From contig DASYQV010000193.1 in NCBI GenBank assembly GCA_036005125.1, positions 1 through 19,840 on the forward strand: a stretch of 19,840 nt of DNA, in the 5' to 3' direction. Shown piece after piece: positions 1 through 7,210 of this stretch. The notes under the pieces were generated by a model that had not been told where the DNA came from, did no database searches, and worked only from the letters and a program-made list of their open reading frames with translations. Positions within the stretch are counted from its first letter, which is position 1. Each line of letters starts with the position of its first letter. A program made the translations under genes and the position numbers. The stretch is from DASYQV01 sp036005125. GTDB lineage: Bacteria; Acidobacteriota; Vicinamibacteria; Vicinamibacterales; UBA2999.

Positions 1-729
1 GAACATGTTCGACGCCGGACACCACACGAGCCCCGCGCCGCTCGCCGTCACGCGGTTCCAGCCCTCCGGTGTCAGAGCGACGCCGTGCACGAGCACCGTG
101 TTCTCACGCAGGCAGCCGAGCGCCTCGAGACGCGGCAGCTCACCGGCGGCCGCAGCGTCGGTGCCTTCCCCAAGATGAAGGATGAACGGCACACCGGGCG
201 GCGTCGCCAGGCAGCGGTCGCGGATGCGCCCTCCCGGCTCGCCGCGGGCGCCGACCGGACCTTCTTCGAGCATGAACGAGTGGGCCCACCCGTAGCGCTC
301 CACCACGCGCACGGGGAAGCCCCTCCCGATTTCCCGATAGCGCGGGTTGTGATGCGCAACGGTCGTCACGCCCGCGAGCACGCTCTTCAGCGCGCCGATG
401 AAGAGCCGGGCAGCCAGCGGATGTGCGGTGTTCGCGCGGATCGTCGCATCCCCCCTCAGTGCCGGACGCAGATCGTCGATCCAATCGGACGCGTTCTCGT
501 ATCGCTCGCGTCGCTTGAGCCGGCCATAGTGATTGAGCTCCAGGTGGTCGTGCGCGTTGATGAGGCCCGGCAGCACGAACGCACCCTCGAGATCGACCAC
601 GACGTCGCCGTCGCGCGGCGGCGTATCGACGCCAAGGACACGGGAATCGAATCGAATAGAGGTCGCAACGCCGTCCCGGGCGGCAACGCGCGCGTTGACG
701 AGCGCAACGCGCTTCTTCCAGCTCAGCAT
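1..729 (-). CDS. amidohydrolase family metal-dependent hydrolase (3' end beyond window)
   Basis: Partial gene: 243 residues are visible from the ATG at 729 and the frame is still open at position 1. The sequence has the hallmarks of the amidohydrolase superfamily (cytosine/guanine deaminase and chlorohydrolase-like branch): a small N-terminal beta domain, then LPGLINAHDHLE with the metal-binding H60-x-H62 pair, a GVTTVAHHN segment, and further candidate metal-ligand histidines in ILHLGEGTD and LVHGVAL. Such enzymes hydrolyse C-N or C-Cl bonds on rings or amides in the cytosol. The start overlaps the stop of the preceding methyltransferase gene (ATGCTGA, 7 bp), so the two are probably co-translated. 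The substrate cannot be deduced. In this setting it could trim or deaminate a modified intermediate, but that is inference. The C-terminal catalytic Asp lies outside the window. Confidence 0.88.
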   Translation of the reverse strand, partial: MLSWKKRVALVNARVAARDGVATSIRFDSRVLGVDTPPRDGDVVVDLEGAFVLPGLINAHDHLELNHYGRLKRRERYENASDWIDDLRPALRGDATIRANTAHPLAARLFIGALKSVLAGVTTVAHHNPRYREIGRGFPVRVVERYGWAHSFMLEEGPVGARGEPGGRIRDRCLATPPGVPFILHLGEGTDAAAAGELPRLEALGCLRENTVLVHGVALTPEGWNRVTASGAGLVWCPASNMF

Positions 730-1421
730 CGGGTGGCAGGCCCGCTCGATGCGGACTCCGGCTTCATGGCATGGAAGACCACGACGATCGGTCGCTCGCC
801 CGGGTCGAGGCGCGGTTCGCGCACCGCGCGCACGAGCAGCGCCGACCGTTCGAGCAGCGCGACATGGCGCTCGATCGCGTGCGGAAAGAACGACAGCTCG
901 AACAGACGTCCCTCGCTCGTCCGGAACGTCCGACGCCAGCCCTTGGCTGTACCATCCGGGTGGAAATCGGAGTACACAAGGTGTCCGTTCGGCGCGAGGA
1001 CGCGCGCCGCTTCGCCGATCCATTCGTCGAGGTGCTCGACGTCGCCGGCCATCAGCGACGAGCAGACGAGGTCGAAGCTCGCATCGGGAAACGGCAGGCA
1101 CCGAGCATCACCGCACACGCGCGCCCGCGCGTGGAGATTGTGGCCGAGCATCGGCAGCGACAGATCGACGCCGATGACGGTCCGCGCGCCCGCGGCCGCC
1201 AGGAGCGGCAGGTAGCGTCCGGTGCCGGTTCCCACGTCAAGCGCGCGCGTCGGATGGAGCGAACGGATGATTGGTTCGACGGCCGACTGCTCCAATTCCA
1301 TGAGCGGGTTGTGCGGTCGGGCGGGGTAGGTCTCGGCCCAGAGCGCATACGCGTCCTGAGGCGCCAAGGGTCGCGCACCGAAACCTAGCAGCCGGCCGAG
1401 CATTCTCATCGGCTTAACCAC
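723..1421 (-). CDS. class I SAM-dependent methyltransferase
   Basis: 232 residues with a Rossmann methyltransferase fold. Motif I is ALDVGTGTGRYLP (residues 60-72), followed by VIGVDLS with the acidic SAM-ribose ligand, then CGDARCLPFPDASFDLV (motif II/III region) and VLAPNGHLVYSDFHP. The N-terminal YALWAETYPARPHNPLMELE segment resembles the lid of BioC/UbiE-like small-molecule methyltransferases. The frame opens with GTG at 1421; in-frame ATGs at 1409 and 1403 are equally possible because no clear ribosome binding site is visible. An 87-nt gap with a nested hairpin separates it from the radical SAM gene upstream, and it overlaps the amidohydrolase start by 7 bp. The acceptor (O, N or C) cannot be told from sequence. 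Confidence 0.9.
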   Translation of the reverse strand: MVKPMRMLGRLLGFGARPLAPQDAYALWAETYPARPHNPLMELEQSAVEPIIRSLHPTRALDVGTGTGRYLPLLAAAGARTVIGVDLSLPMLGHNLHARARVCGDARCLPFPDASFDLVCSSLMAGDVEHLDEWIGEAARVLAPNGHLVYSDFHPDGTAKGWRRTFRTSEGRLFELSFFPHAIERHVALLERSALLVRAVREPRLDPGERPIVVVFHAMKPESASSGPATRC

Positions 1422-1429
1422 CCGCGTTT

Positions 1430-1506
1430 CACGTGAGTTGACATTCTGTCTTCAGAGCCGCATCTAAAGATGCGGCCTACGTCAACTCACCCCGTCAACT
1501 CACGTG
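1430..1506. repeat. nested inverted repeat with REP-like core hairpin
   Basis: A perfect 13-bp inverted repeat, CACGTGAGTTGAC (1430-1442) and GTCAACTCACGTG (1494-1506), encloses a second palindrome: GCCGCATCT / AGATGCGGC (1457-1465 and 1468-1476, 2-nt loop). An extra copy of the outer right arm, GTCAACTCAC, lies at 1481-1490, giving a direct repeat spaced by CCC. The structure fills the gap between two co-directional minus-strand genes. The GCCGCA...TGCGGC core looks like a repetitive extragenic palindrome. It could attenuate or process the message, but there is no T-run typical of an intrinsic terminator. Confidence 0.7.
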
Positions 1507-1508
1507 GC

Positions 1509-2990
1509 TCAGAACCCGGTCGTCTCCGGCCGCTGGTATTGCATCACCCGGTGCAGCGCGCGCAGCTCGTACGGCGCGGCGTACATGCGGAACGCGTAGC
1601 GCCACGAGCTCATCGTTCGAAGCAGCGCGCGACGCGCGCCGGTCAGCCGCCGATCGGTGACCGTCGGGTAGAACGCGTTCAGCACCCGCTCGAAGTTGCG
1701 CACTCGACGGCGGATCGTGGGGTCCATCCACGGAATGCCGGCGCCGCGGCGCATCATCAGCTCGCGCCACCCGTCGGAGGCCCACTCGTCGAGCGTCGCG
1801 GGAAATGCGAACCCGAGGCGGGAGGCTTCCGCGTACAGCGTGCCGTCCATCGGCACGGGCGTGTAGGTGTAGAGCACGACCTCGGTTGCGGGGTTTATCC
1901 GCTTCAGCCTGCGGATGAACTCGAACGTCTCGGCCAGATCGCCAAGCGGATCGGGAGGCGATCCGAGCACGAACGAGTATTCGGGAATCACCCCGTAGGT
2001 CCGCATGCGCGCGGCGAGCTCCAGCGCGAGCGCGGCCGATGCCTTGCCACCTTTGTTCATGGTGGCGAGAACCGCGTCCGAGGCGGACTCGGCACCCGAG
2101 AAGACCATCTTCAGACCCGAGCGCACCATCTTCTCCCACGTCGCATCGGAGTAATGCATCAGCGTGTCAATGCGCCCGAGCGCCCACCACCTGATGCCGG
2201 CCGACGCGAGGCGCTCGGCGAACTCGGCCGTGCGCGCCTCCGAGATGAAGAAATCCATGTCGTGCATCTGCACCGCGTCGACCTCGTATCGCCGCACGAG
2301 GTCGCGAACCACACGCTCCATCCGCGCGGGGCTCTGCGCGAGCCATCGCCGGTTGGACATCGCAACCACCGCGCAGAAGCTGCAGGCGAACGGGCATCCG
2401 AACGACGAGTTGTGCGCAACCGTACGCCGGCCCAGATAGGTGGGATGGATATAGTGCTCCATCTCGACGCGGCCGTACGGCAGGTCCGGCAGATCGTCGA
2501 GCGGCGCCATCGCGCGGACAGCGTTGTGCACGATACGGCCGTCGGACGTCTTCCACGACAGACCGCCCACGTCGTCGAACGCACGCCTGCCGGCAAGCGC
2601 ATCAACGAGCTCCAGCAGCGGCTGCTCGCCCTGGGAGCGGACGACGAAATCGACGAAGGACGATCGCAGGATGACGTCGGTGTGCTGCGTCGGGAAATAG
2701 CCGCCCCAGACGATCGGCACGCCGGGCAGCGTGTTGCGCACCGCGCGGCACACGGGAACGGCTTGCGAGAGCTGCGGCCCGGGCATCACCGTGACAGCCA
2801 GCAGGGGCGGCGCTGCTGACGACCGCGACGACAACCGCTCGACGATCGCACCGGCCGGTTCCGTGATCACATTGCCGTCGACGAGCGTCCACGCCTCGCG
2901 CCCCTCGAGCACCGCGGCGAGCGACATCACCGACAGCGGAAGCGGCTGCTTCCCGGGCGTCGTCGACAGCGGGTTGTAGAGGACGATCAT
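1509..2990 (-). CDS. B12-binding domain radical SAM protein (class B-like)
   Basis: 493 residues from the ATG at 2990. That ATG forms ATGA with the stop of the preceding methyltransferase, and the protein then begins MIVLYNPLSTTPGK, a typical start for this family. The open frame runs much further upstream, but only antiparallel to another real gene, so the longer start is rejected. Residues 1-145 look like a cobalamin-binding Rossmann domain (VDGN, VTVMPGPQLS, VWGGYFPTQH, VRSQGEQPLLELV). The radical SAM Cys motif CPFACSFC follows at C199/C203/C206, then a half TIM barrel (FSGAESASDAVL) and a helical tail with TLDEWA (399-404) and PWMDP (420-424). The tail motifs are shared with the protein at 5753-7210, so the two are paralogs. 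Related enzymes methylate unactivated carbons or close rings (BchE, HpnR and P-methylase relatives). The substrate is unknown. Confidence 0.9.
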   Translation of the reverse strand: MIVLYNPLSTTPGKQPLPLSVMSLAAVLEGREAWTLVDGNVITEPAGAIVERLSSRSSAAPPLLAVTVMPGPQLSQAVPVCRAVRNTLPGVPIVWGGYFPTQHTDVILRSSFVDFVVRSQGEQPLLELVDALAGRRAFDDVGGLSWKTSDGRIVHNAVRAMAPLDDLPDLPYGRVEMEHYIHPTYLGRRTVAHNSSFGCPFACSFCAVVAMSNRRWLAQSPARMERVVRDLVRRYEVDAVQMHDMDFFISEARTAEFAERLASAGIRWWALGRIDTLMHYSDATWEKMVRSGLKMVFSGAESASDAVLATMNKGGKASAALALELAARMRTYGVIPEYSFVLGSPPDPLGDLAETFEFIRRLKRINPATEVVLYTYTPVPMDGTLYAEASRLGFAFPATLDEWASDGWRELMMRRGAGIPWMDPTIRRRVRNFERVLNAFYPTVTDRRLTGARRALLRTMSSWRYAFRMYAAPYELRALHRVMQYQRPETTGF

Positions 2991-3898
2991 CGCGCAATCC
3001 AGACGCCGAAGGCGGAAGGCGCGCGCCTCAGCCGCAGCCACGCGAGCTGCCGGCGGACCCGCCAGTCGAGCGACCCTCGCGAAGGTACGAAGCGTCCTTG
3101 CAGCCCAAGACTCCGGGTCGCACGGTCGAGCGCGTCGAAGGTGAAGAACCCGACGCCGGGGCGTGTGATATCGACACCCGTCTCGTCCTTGATGCGCGCC
3201 TGCTCGTCTGCGAGCATCGCCGCCCCATGGCGTTCTCTGCTGAACATCGGCGAGTCCATCACCACCAGCACGCCGCCGGCGGTGAGCATCCGGGCCGCCT
3301 CCGCGAGCGTCGCCGCGGGGTTCGGCGAGTAATGGAGCGAACCGTTGAACACGGCGAGATCGAACTGTGCGGGCTCGAAGGGCAGCGCGTCGAAGTCGGC
3401 CTGAACCGTCGTGAACGTGACGGGATAATGGCGGCACGCGCCGAGGCCGTCGACCTCGTCATCGATGCGGTCGAGCGCAACGACCATGTGTCCGAGCGCG
3501 GCAAGCCGATGCGACATCCATCCGCTGCCAGCGCCCAGATCCAGCACCCGTTTCGATCCGTGGCCGTTGGTTCCAAAGACGTCGCGCTGCAGATGCGCGA
3601 AGCTGTCGCGCCGCACGCGCCATTCGTCGGCGCGGGGATCCGCAGCGGCCACACACGGCAGCATCCGGTAGTACTCGGGCACCGGCGACCGGTAGCCGTG
3701 GCACGCGCGCACGGCGCGGTACTGCTGGAGGAAGGGCCCGGCCGCTGCCGCCCGGTGCGGCGAGAGAAACTGGAAGATGCCTCGCTCGTCGCGAGCGTAG
3801 CCGCGCCCGCATCGATCGCACGCGAAGCCGTCCCCCGCCGGACGGACTCGCCTCCGACACTCGGGGCACGCGAATCGAGGCGGCCACCCGTCGGTCAC
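2987..3898 (-). CDS. zinc-ribbon + class I SAM methyltransferase
   Basis: 303 residues from GTG at 3898. I chose this start because it forms GTGA with the stop of the upstream methyltransferase, as at neighbouring junctions; an ATG at 3934 would add 12 residues. The N-terminus is a four-cysteine ribbon: C11-x2-C14 (FACPEC) and C27-x2-C30 (CDRC), followed by GYARDERGIFQFLSP, like Trm112-type domains found on the front of many methyltransferases. After a helical linker, motif I is VLDLGAGSGW (residues 118-127), then VVALDR, LPFEPAQFDLAVFNGSLHY and LTAGGVLVVMDSP. It is probably a small-molecule or glycan methyltransferase. The stop overlaps the next gene's start (ATGA). A methionine-rich, acidic or basic specificity signal is not evident, so no acceptor can be assigned. 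Confidence 0.88.
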   Translation of the reverse strand: MTDGWPPRFACPECRRRVRPAGDGFACDRCGRGYARDERGIFQFLSPHRAAAAGPFLQQYRAVRACHGYRSPVPEYYRMLPCVAAADPRADEWRVRRDSFAHLQRDVFGTNGHGSKRVLDLGAGSGWMSHRLAALGHMVVALDRIDDEVDGLGACRHYPVTFTTVQADFDALPFEPAQFDLAVFNGSLHYSPNPAATLAEAARMLTAGGVLVVMDSPMFSRERHGAAMLADEQARIKDETGVDITRPGVGFFTFDALDRATRSLGLQGRFVPSRGSLDWRVRRQLAWLRLRRAPSAFGVWIAR

Positions 3899-4704
3899 GT
3901 CTTCCTCAACACCATCAGGAAGTGATCGCCCCACTGTCGCAACCCGGGATAGTAGCCGAGACGATCGTCAAGCCACTGCAGCCGCGCAATGAGCGCCGGA
4001 TGGCGTCCGGCAAAAGCCTGCATATACGGAGGTGGCACGAACAGGCCCAGCGCCCGCAGCGAGACGCGCGCGAAGCCGGCCGAGACGAAGGCGCGCTCGA
4101 ACGCGGCTGGCGTGTAGTAGCGGGTCCACACGGTCCGGCCGCTCAGTGGAACCGGCACCGCGTCCTCGACGAACCGCACGCGCAGCCGACCCCAGTTGCG
4201 CCGCCAGGAGTACAGCGCCAGCTCCCACGGACAGACACGACCGATGACCGACGCGACGAGCACGCCGCCGGCACGAACCCGCTCGGCGATCAGGCGCGCG
4301 CTCTCCGTCAGGGACGGGACGCAGTTGAGCGGTCCGAAATTCGAGCAGGCGGCATCGAAGACGGCAGGCCGCAGCCGGTCGAGCTCGTGGATCCCCAGGT
4401 GGTACACGTCCACGCGGTCCTCGAGCCCCGCGCGCTGAATCCGGCATCGAGCCTCGGCCACCATCGCGGGCGACCAGTCGATCGCGGTCACCCGATGCCC
4501 CTGCCGCGCCAGCACTTCATCGTCGGACCCCGGCCCACAGCCAAGATTGAGAATTCTGGCGCCCGGCCGCACCTGCGCGGCGAGCGCGGCCAGCGTCCGC
4601 TCGCGCATCGCACAGAGCAGCGGGTTCTCAAGGTTCGACCGATGATAGTCGGCCGCGACGCCGTCGAAGGCCTGCTGCGTCTCGAGCAGCGCGCGATCGA
4701 TCAC
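3895..4704 (-). CDS. class I SAM-dependent methyltransferase
   Basis: 269 residues from GTG at 4704, which overlaps the stop of the upstream radical SAM gene as GTGA. The frame stays open much further upstream, but that part is antiparallel or out of frame with the radical SAM gene and is rejected. Motifs: QQAFDGVAADYH (typical N-terminal helix), motif I ILNLGCGPGSDDEVLA (residues 51-66), AIDWSPAMV with the acidic residue after strand 2, FDAACSNFGPLNCV and VRAGGVLVASVIG. The C-terminal half has RTVWTRYYTPAAFERAFVSAGF, a common feature of small-molecule methyltransferases. This is the first of two adjacent methyltransferases in the coupled train and shares little beyond the fold with the second. 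The acceptor is unknown. Confidence 0.9.
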   Translation of the reverse strand: MIDRALLETQQAFDGVAADYHRSNLENPLLCAMRERTLAALAAQVRPGARILNLGCGPGSDDEVLARQGHRVTAIDWSPAMVAEARCRIQRAGLEDRVDVYHLGIHELDRLRPAVFDAACSNFGPLNCVPSLTESARLIAERVRAGGVLVASVIGRVCPWELALYSWRRNWGRLRVRFVEDAVPVPLSGRTVWTRYYTPAAFERAFVSAGFARVSLRALGLFVPPPYMQAFAGRHPALIARLQWLDDRLGYYPGLRQWGDHFLMVLRKT

Positions 4705-5753
4705 TGCCACGGCGCGCCCCTCCACCCGGTCTTGATCGAGCAGACACATCGTGTGCACACAGGGTTCGTGCTCACGTCGAGCGTTCGCCGGAAGCCGGGC
4801 AGATCGCGCGTGACGATGACGTCGAGCGGTGTGATTCGGATGTTTCCGATCGCTTCGTGGAAGAAGCAGGGCCGGACGGATCCATCCGCTTCGATCACTA
4901 CCGAGGTCCACGGCGCGTTGCAACTGACGGGCGGGAAGGGAGCGATACCGGCAAGCGCCGCGTAGTACTTGGGCAGGCGGCGCAGCTTGTCGGGCGGTTC
5001 CATGACGAAGCGTGACTCGAAGTCGTCCTGGTGATCCGCGATCGTCCGTTCGACCACGGATTCGAACTCCGCGATCTCGGCGGCGTCGAGCACGAGCGCG
5101 TCGACAGGTGGCAGCGCGTGGCGGCCGAATGCGGTCGATGACACGTCGGCCGGCAGGAAGGAAATGCCATCGAGCGCCATGGCCTTTGCGTGCTCGATGA
5201 GACGTGGCAGCTCGCGGAAGTTCAGCTTGTGCAGCGTCGCGCGCGCCGTGACCGGCAGACGAGGCGCGACGCTTCGAAGCTTCGCGACGCCTTCTTCGAC
5301 CACCCCGAGCGCCCTGATACCGCGCACCGCGTGGTACAGCATTTCGGTGGGCGCATCGAGCGACACGATCACGCGCGTGAACTCGCTGGCCACTTCGTCG
5401 GCGCACCGCTCGAGCAGCACGCCGCTCGTCAGCAGGTGCAACGCCAGGCCTTCGCGCCGGAACAGGCGCGCAACCTCGAAGACGTCGTGGCGCAGCAGCG
5501 GTTCGCCCCCCGAGAATGCCACCACACGCGTGCCGAGCGGCTGAAGCGCCTGTGCGAGGCGTGCGATCTCGTCGAACCGGAGGTCGGTGGCGCCGCTCGA
5601 TCGCCACCAGTCACACGAGACGCAGTGGCTGTTACAGCGGCTGGTCGGGTAGAAAATCACCAGCGGCACGGTGAACGTCCGATTCGTCACCTCGCCCAGG
5701 CGTACCCATGCCGTCGTGGCAAGCGCGGAGGCCACGGCTGCACCGGACCTCAT
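4701..5753 (-). CDS. radical SAM protein with SPASM/Twitch-like C-terminus
   Basis: 350 residues from the ATG at 5753, which overlaps the previous stop by one base (TGATG); GTG at 5756 would give GTGA instead. The radical SAM cluster motif CNSHCVSC is at C40/C44/C47, followed by FSGGEPLLRHD (the GGE SAM-binding element), LLTSGVLL and VSLDAPTEMLYHAVRG. The C-terminal region has five cysteines, C278, C296, C333, C336 and C338 (NPVCTRCVC), with the DGSVRPC segment typical of MoaA/PqqE-like auxiliary-cluster domains. A full SPASM domain usually has about seven cysteines, so one auxiliary Fe-S cluster seems likelier than two. Family members act on peptides, sugars or cofactors. No precursor peptide gene is visible next to it, so a glycan or lipid substrate fits this locus better (inference). 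Confidence 0.9.
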   Translation of the reverse strand: MRSGAAVASALATTAWVRLGEVTNRTFTVPLVIFYPTSRCNSHCVSCDWWRSSGATDLRFDEIARLAQALQPLGTRVVAFSGGEPLLRHDVFEVARLFRREGLALHLLTSGVLLERCADEVASEFTRVIVSLDAPTEMLYHAVRGIRALGVVEEGVAKLRSVAPRLPVTARATLHKLNFRELPRLIEHAKAMALDGISFLPADVSSTAFGRHALPPVDALVLDAAEIAEFESVVERTIADHQDDFESRFVMEPPDKLRRLPKYYAALAGIAPFPPVSCNAPWTSVVIEADGSVRPCFFHEAIGNIRITPLDVIVTRDLPGFRRTLDVSTNPVCTRCVCSIKTGWRGAPWQ

Positions 5754-7210
5754 CACGCGCCCCGCAACCATTCGACCACCGTCTTCTCGACGGGAAACGC
5801 GTAGCGATCGCCGCGACACCGCCAGCGTGCAATCGCCTGCAGCGGCGCGCGCCAGCGCGTCGGCCGTGCCCAGCCGATTCGCTGATAGAAACCGAAGCGC
5901 TCAATCAGCTCCGCTTTGTCGGGATCCATCCACGGCGACGCCCCGCCTGGATCCTCAATCGCTGCCCACTCGTCGAGCGTGTGAGGGAGCGGGTGCCCGC
6001 GCCGCGCGAGATCTTCGGTGATCGGCGTGCCCGGATAGGGTCGGTAGTGAAAGAGCGCGATCTGAAAGTCTGGCCCGAACGCGCGGAGCCGCTTGGCCAG
6101 GTCGAGCGTGGCCGTCATGCTTTCCGCAGGCTCGTCGGGGAAGCCTACGATCAAGTTGAAGAGAACGGCCACGCCGTGACGCCTGCACTTGTCGGCCGCG
6201 GCGAAGACCTGCGGAAGCGTGATGTCTTTCTTCATCCAGTCGAGCATGTTCTGTGAGCCCGACTCGATGCCGATCATCACACGACGCAGTCCGGCATGAC
6301 TGCATGCCGACAGCACCGCCTCGTCGAGGCGCGCACCCTGGTCGGCCCGCATCGTCGCCATCCACGAGAAGCGCAGGCCGCGTCGGCGTATCTCTTCGGC
6401 CAGAGCGGCCACCCGGCCGCCATGTGTGAAAAACGTCTCGTCCTGGAAGCCGACGTCGGTGAACGCGTGCCGTTTCCAGAGATGTTCGAGCTCGTCGCCA
6501 ACCCGGCCCGGCTCGAGACCGAACCACGCGCGGCCGTACACCGTTGGATCGGCGCAGAAGGTGCAGCGGAAGCGGCATCCCTGCGACGTGATGTAGTCCA
6601 GCTGCCGCTGGCCCTTCAACGCGAAATAGTGATTCACGTCGATCAGGCCATAGTCGTGTGCGGGGAACGCGTTGATGTCGCGCGTCGGACGCGGCGGGTT
6701 GATCGAGACCCCACCCCAACGCGCCAAAGACGCGCGTTGGGGGCCCCGGATCGACGCCTCGCGATCGGCCGCCTCGTCCACCGCGCCGCATCCCGCCACT
6801 CCCTGAAAGGGCTCGCCGGCCGCAATTCGATCGACGATCTCGGCGAACGTATCCTCACCCTGCCCGATCACGACCGCGTCGACACCGGACTCACGCAGCG
6901 TGTCGACGGGAAAGAGCGACGGATGCCAGCCGCCCCAGAGAATGCGGCACCGGGGGTGTGCCGCACGGACCGCGCGCGTGACGAGCAGCGCGTCCCGAAT
7001 CGGCGTGCCGGTCAGCACCGTCACGCCCAGGCACACGGCGTCGGCCGTCTCGACAACGACGCGGCCCACAGGGTCGGCCTGCGTGCGCCCGTCGACCACC
7101 ACCACCTCGTACCGTTTTCGGTCCACGGCCGATCCCACCGCGAGGAGCGCGAGCGGCATCGTGAAGTACGGCGCGCGAGGGTTGTACAGAACGATGCGAG
7201 GGCGACTCAT
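5753..7210 (-). CDS. B12-binding domain radical SAM protein (paralog of the one at 1509-2990)
   Basis: 485 residues from the ATG at 7210, which forms ATGA with the stop of the GT4-radical SAM fusion gene; the protein begins MSRPRIVLYNPRAPYFTMP. The N-terminal domain (about 1-150) has the cobalamin-domain pattern VVVVDGR, LGVTVLTGTPI, ILWGGWHPSLFP and VVIGQGEDTF. The radical SAM motif CRFRCTFC is at C212/C216/C219, followed by FQDETFF, RVMIGIESGSQNMLDWMKK and LFNLIVGFPDE. The C-terminus carries TLDEWA (411-416) and PWMDP (426-430), as in the protein at 1509-2990. A loop between the two domains (about residues 152-178, EAADREASIRGPQRASLARW) is poorly conserved in appearance. The paralogs probably act on successive positions or intermediates of the same product (inference). 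Confidence 0.9.
   Translation of the reverse strand: MSRPRIVLYNPRAPYFTMPLALLAVGSAVDRKRYEVVVVDGRTQADPVGRVVVETADAVCLGVTVLTGTPIRDALLVTRAVRAAHPRCRILWGGWHPSLFPVDTLRESGVDAVVIGQGEDTFAEIVDRIAAGEPFQGVAGCGAVDEAADREASIRGPQRASLARWGGVSINPPRPTRDINAFPAHDYGLIDVNHYFALKGQRQLDYITSQGCRFRCTFCADPTVYGRAWFGLEPGRVGDELEHLWKRHAFTDVGFQDETFFTHGGRVAALAEEIRRRGLRFSWMATMRADQGARLDEAVLSACSHAGLRRVMIGIESGSQNMLDWMKKDITLPQVFAAADKCRRHGVAVLFNLIVGFPDEPAESMTATLDLAKRLRAFGPDFQIALFHYRPYPGTPITEDLARRGHPLPHTLDEWAAIEDPGGASPWMDPDKAELIERFGFYQRIGWARPTRWRAPLQAIARWRCRGDRYAFPVEKTVVEWLRGA

Noticed and set aside
85..1215. Long plus-strand open frame opposite the amidohydrolase and methyltransferase genes
   Set aside because: The product is low-complexity and Arg/His-rich without any domain; it mirrors real minus-strand genes, as expected at high GC.
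1470..2819. 449-residue plus-strand open frame
   Set aside because: It is antisense to the B12 radical SAM gene, and its composition (Arg, His, Gln, Glu) is typical of a shadow frame.
2991..3437. 149-residue N-terminal extension of the radical SAM protein at 1509-2990
   Set aside because: It overlaps the methyltransferase gene in another frame, and the ATGA junction plus the MIVLYNP start fit the family.
4705..5607. Long upstream extension of the methyltransferase at 3895-4704
   Set aside because: It overlaps the radical SAM gene in a different frame with Arg-rich nonsense; GTGA at 4704 is a better start.
4701..5753. RiPP maturase with a nearby precursor peptide
   Set aside because: The junctions on both sides overlap and leave no room for a precursor gene; none was seen elsewhere in the train.
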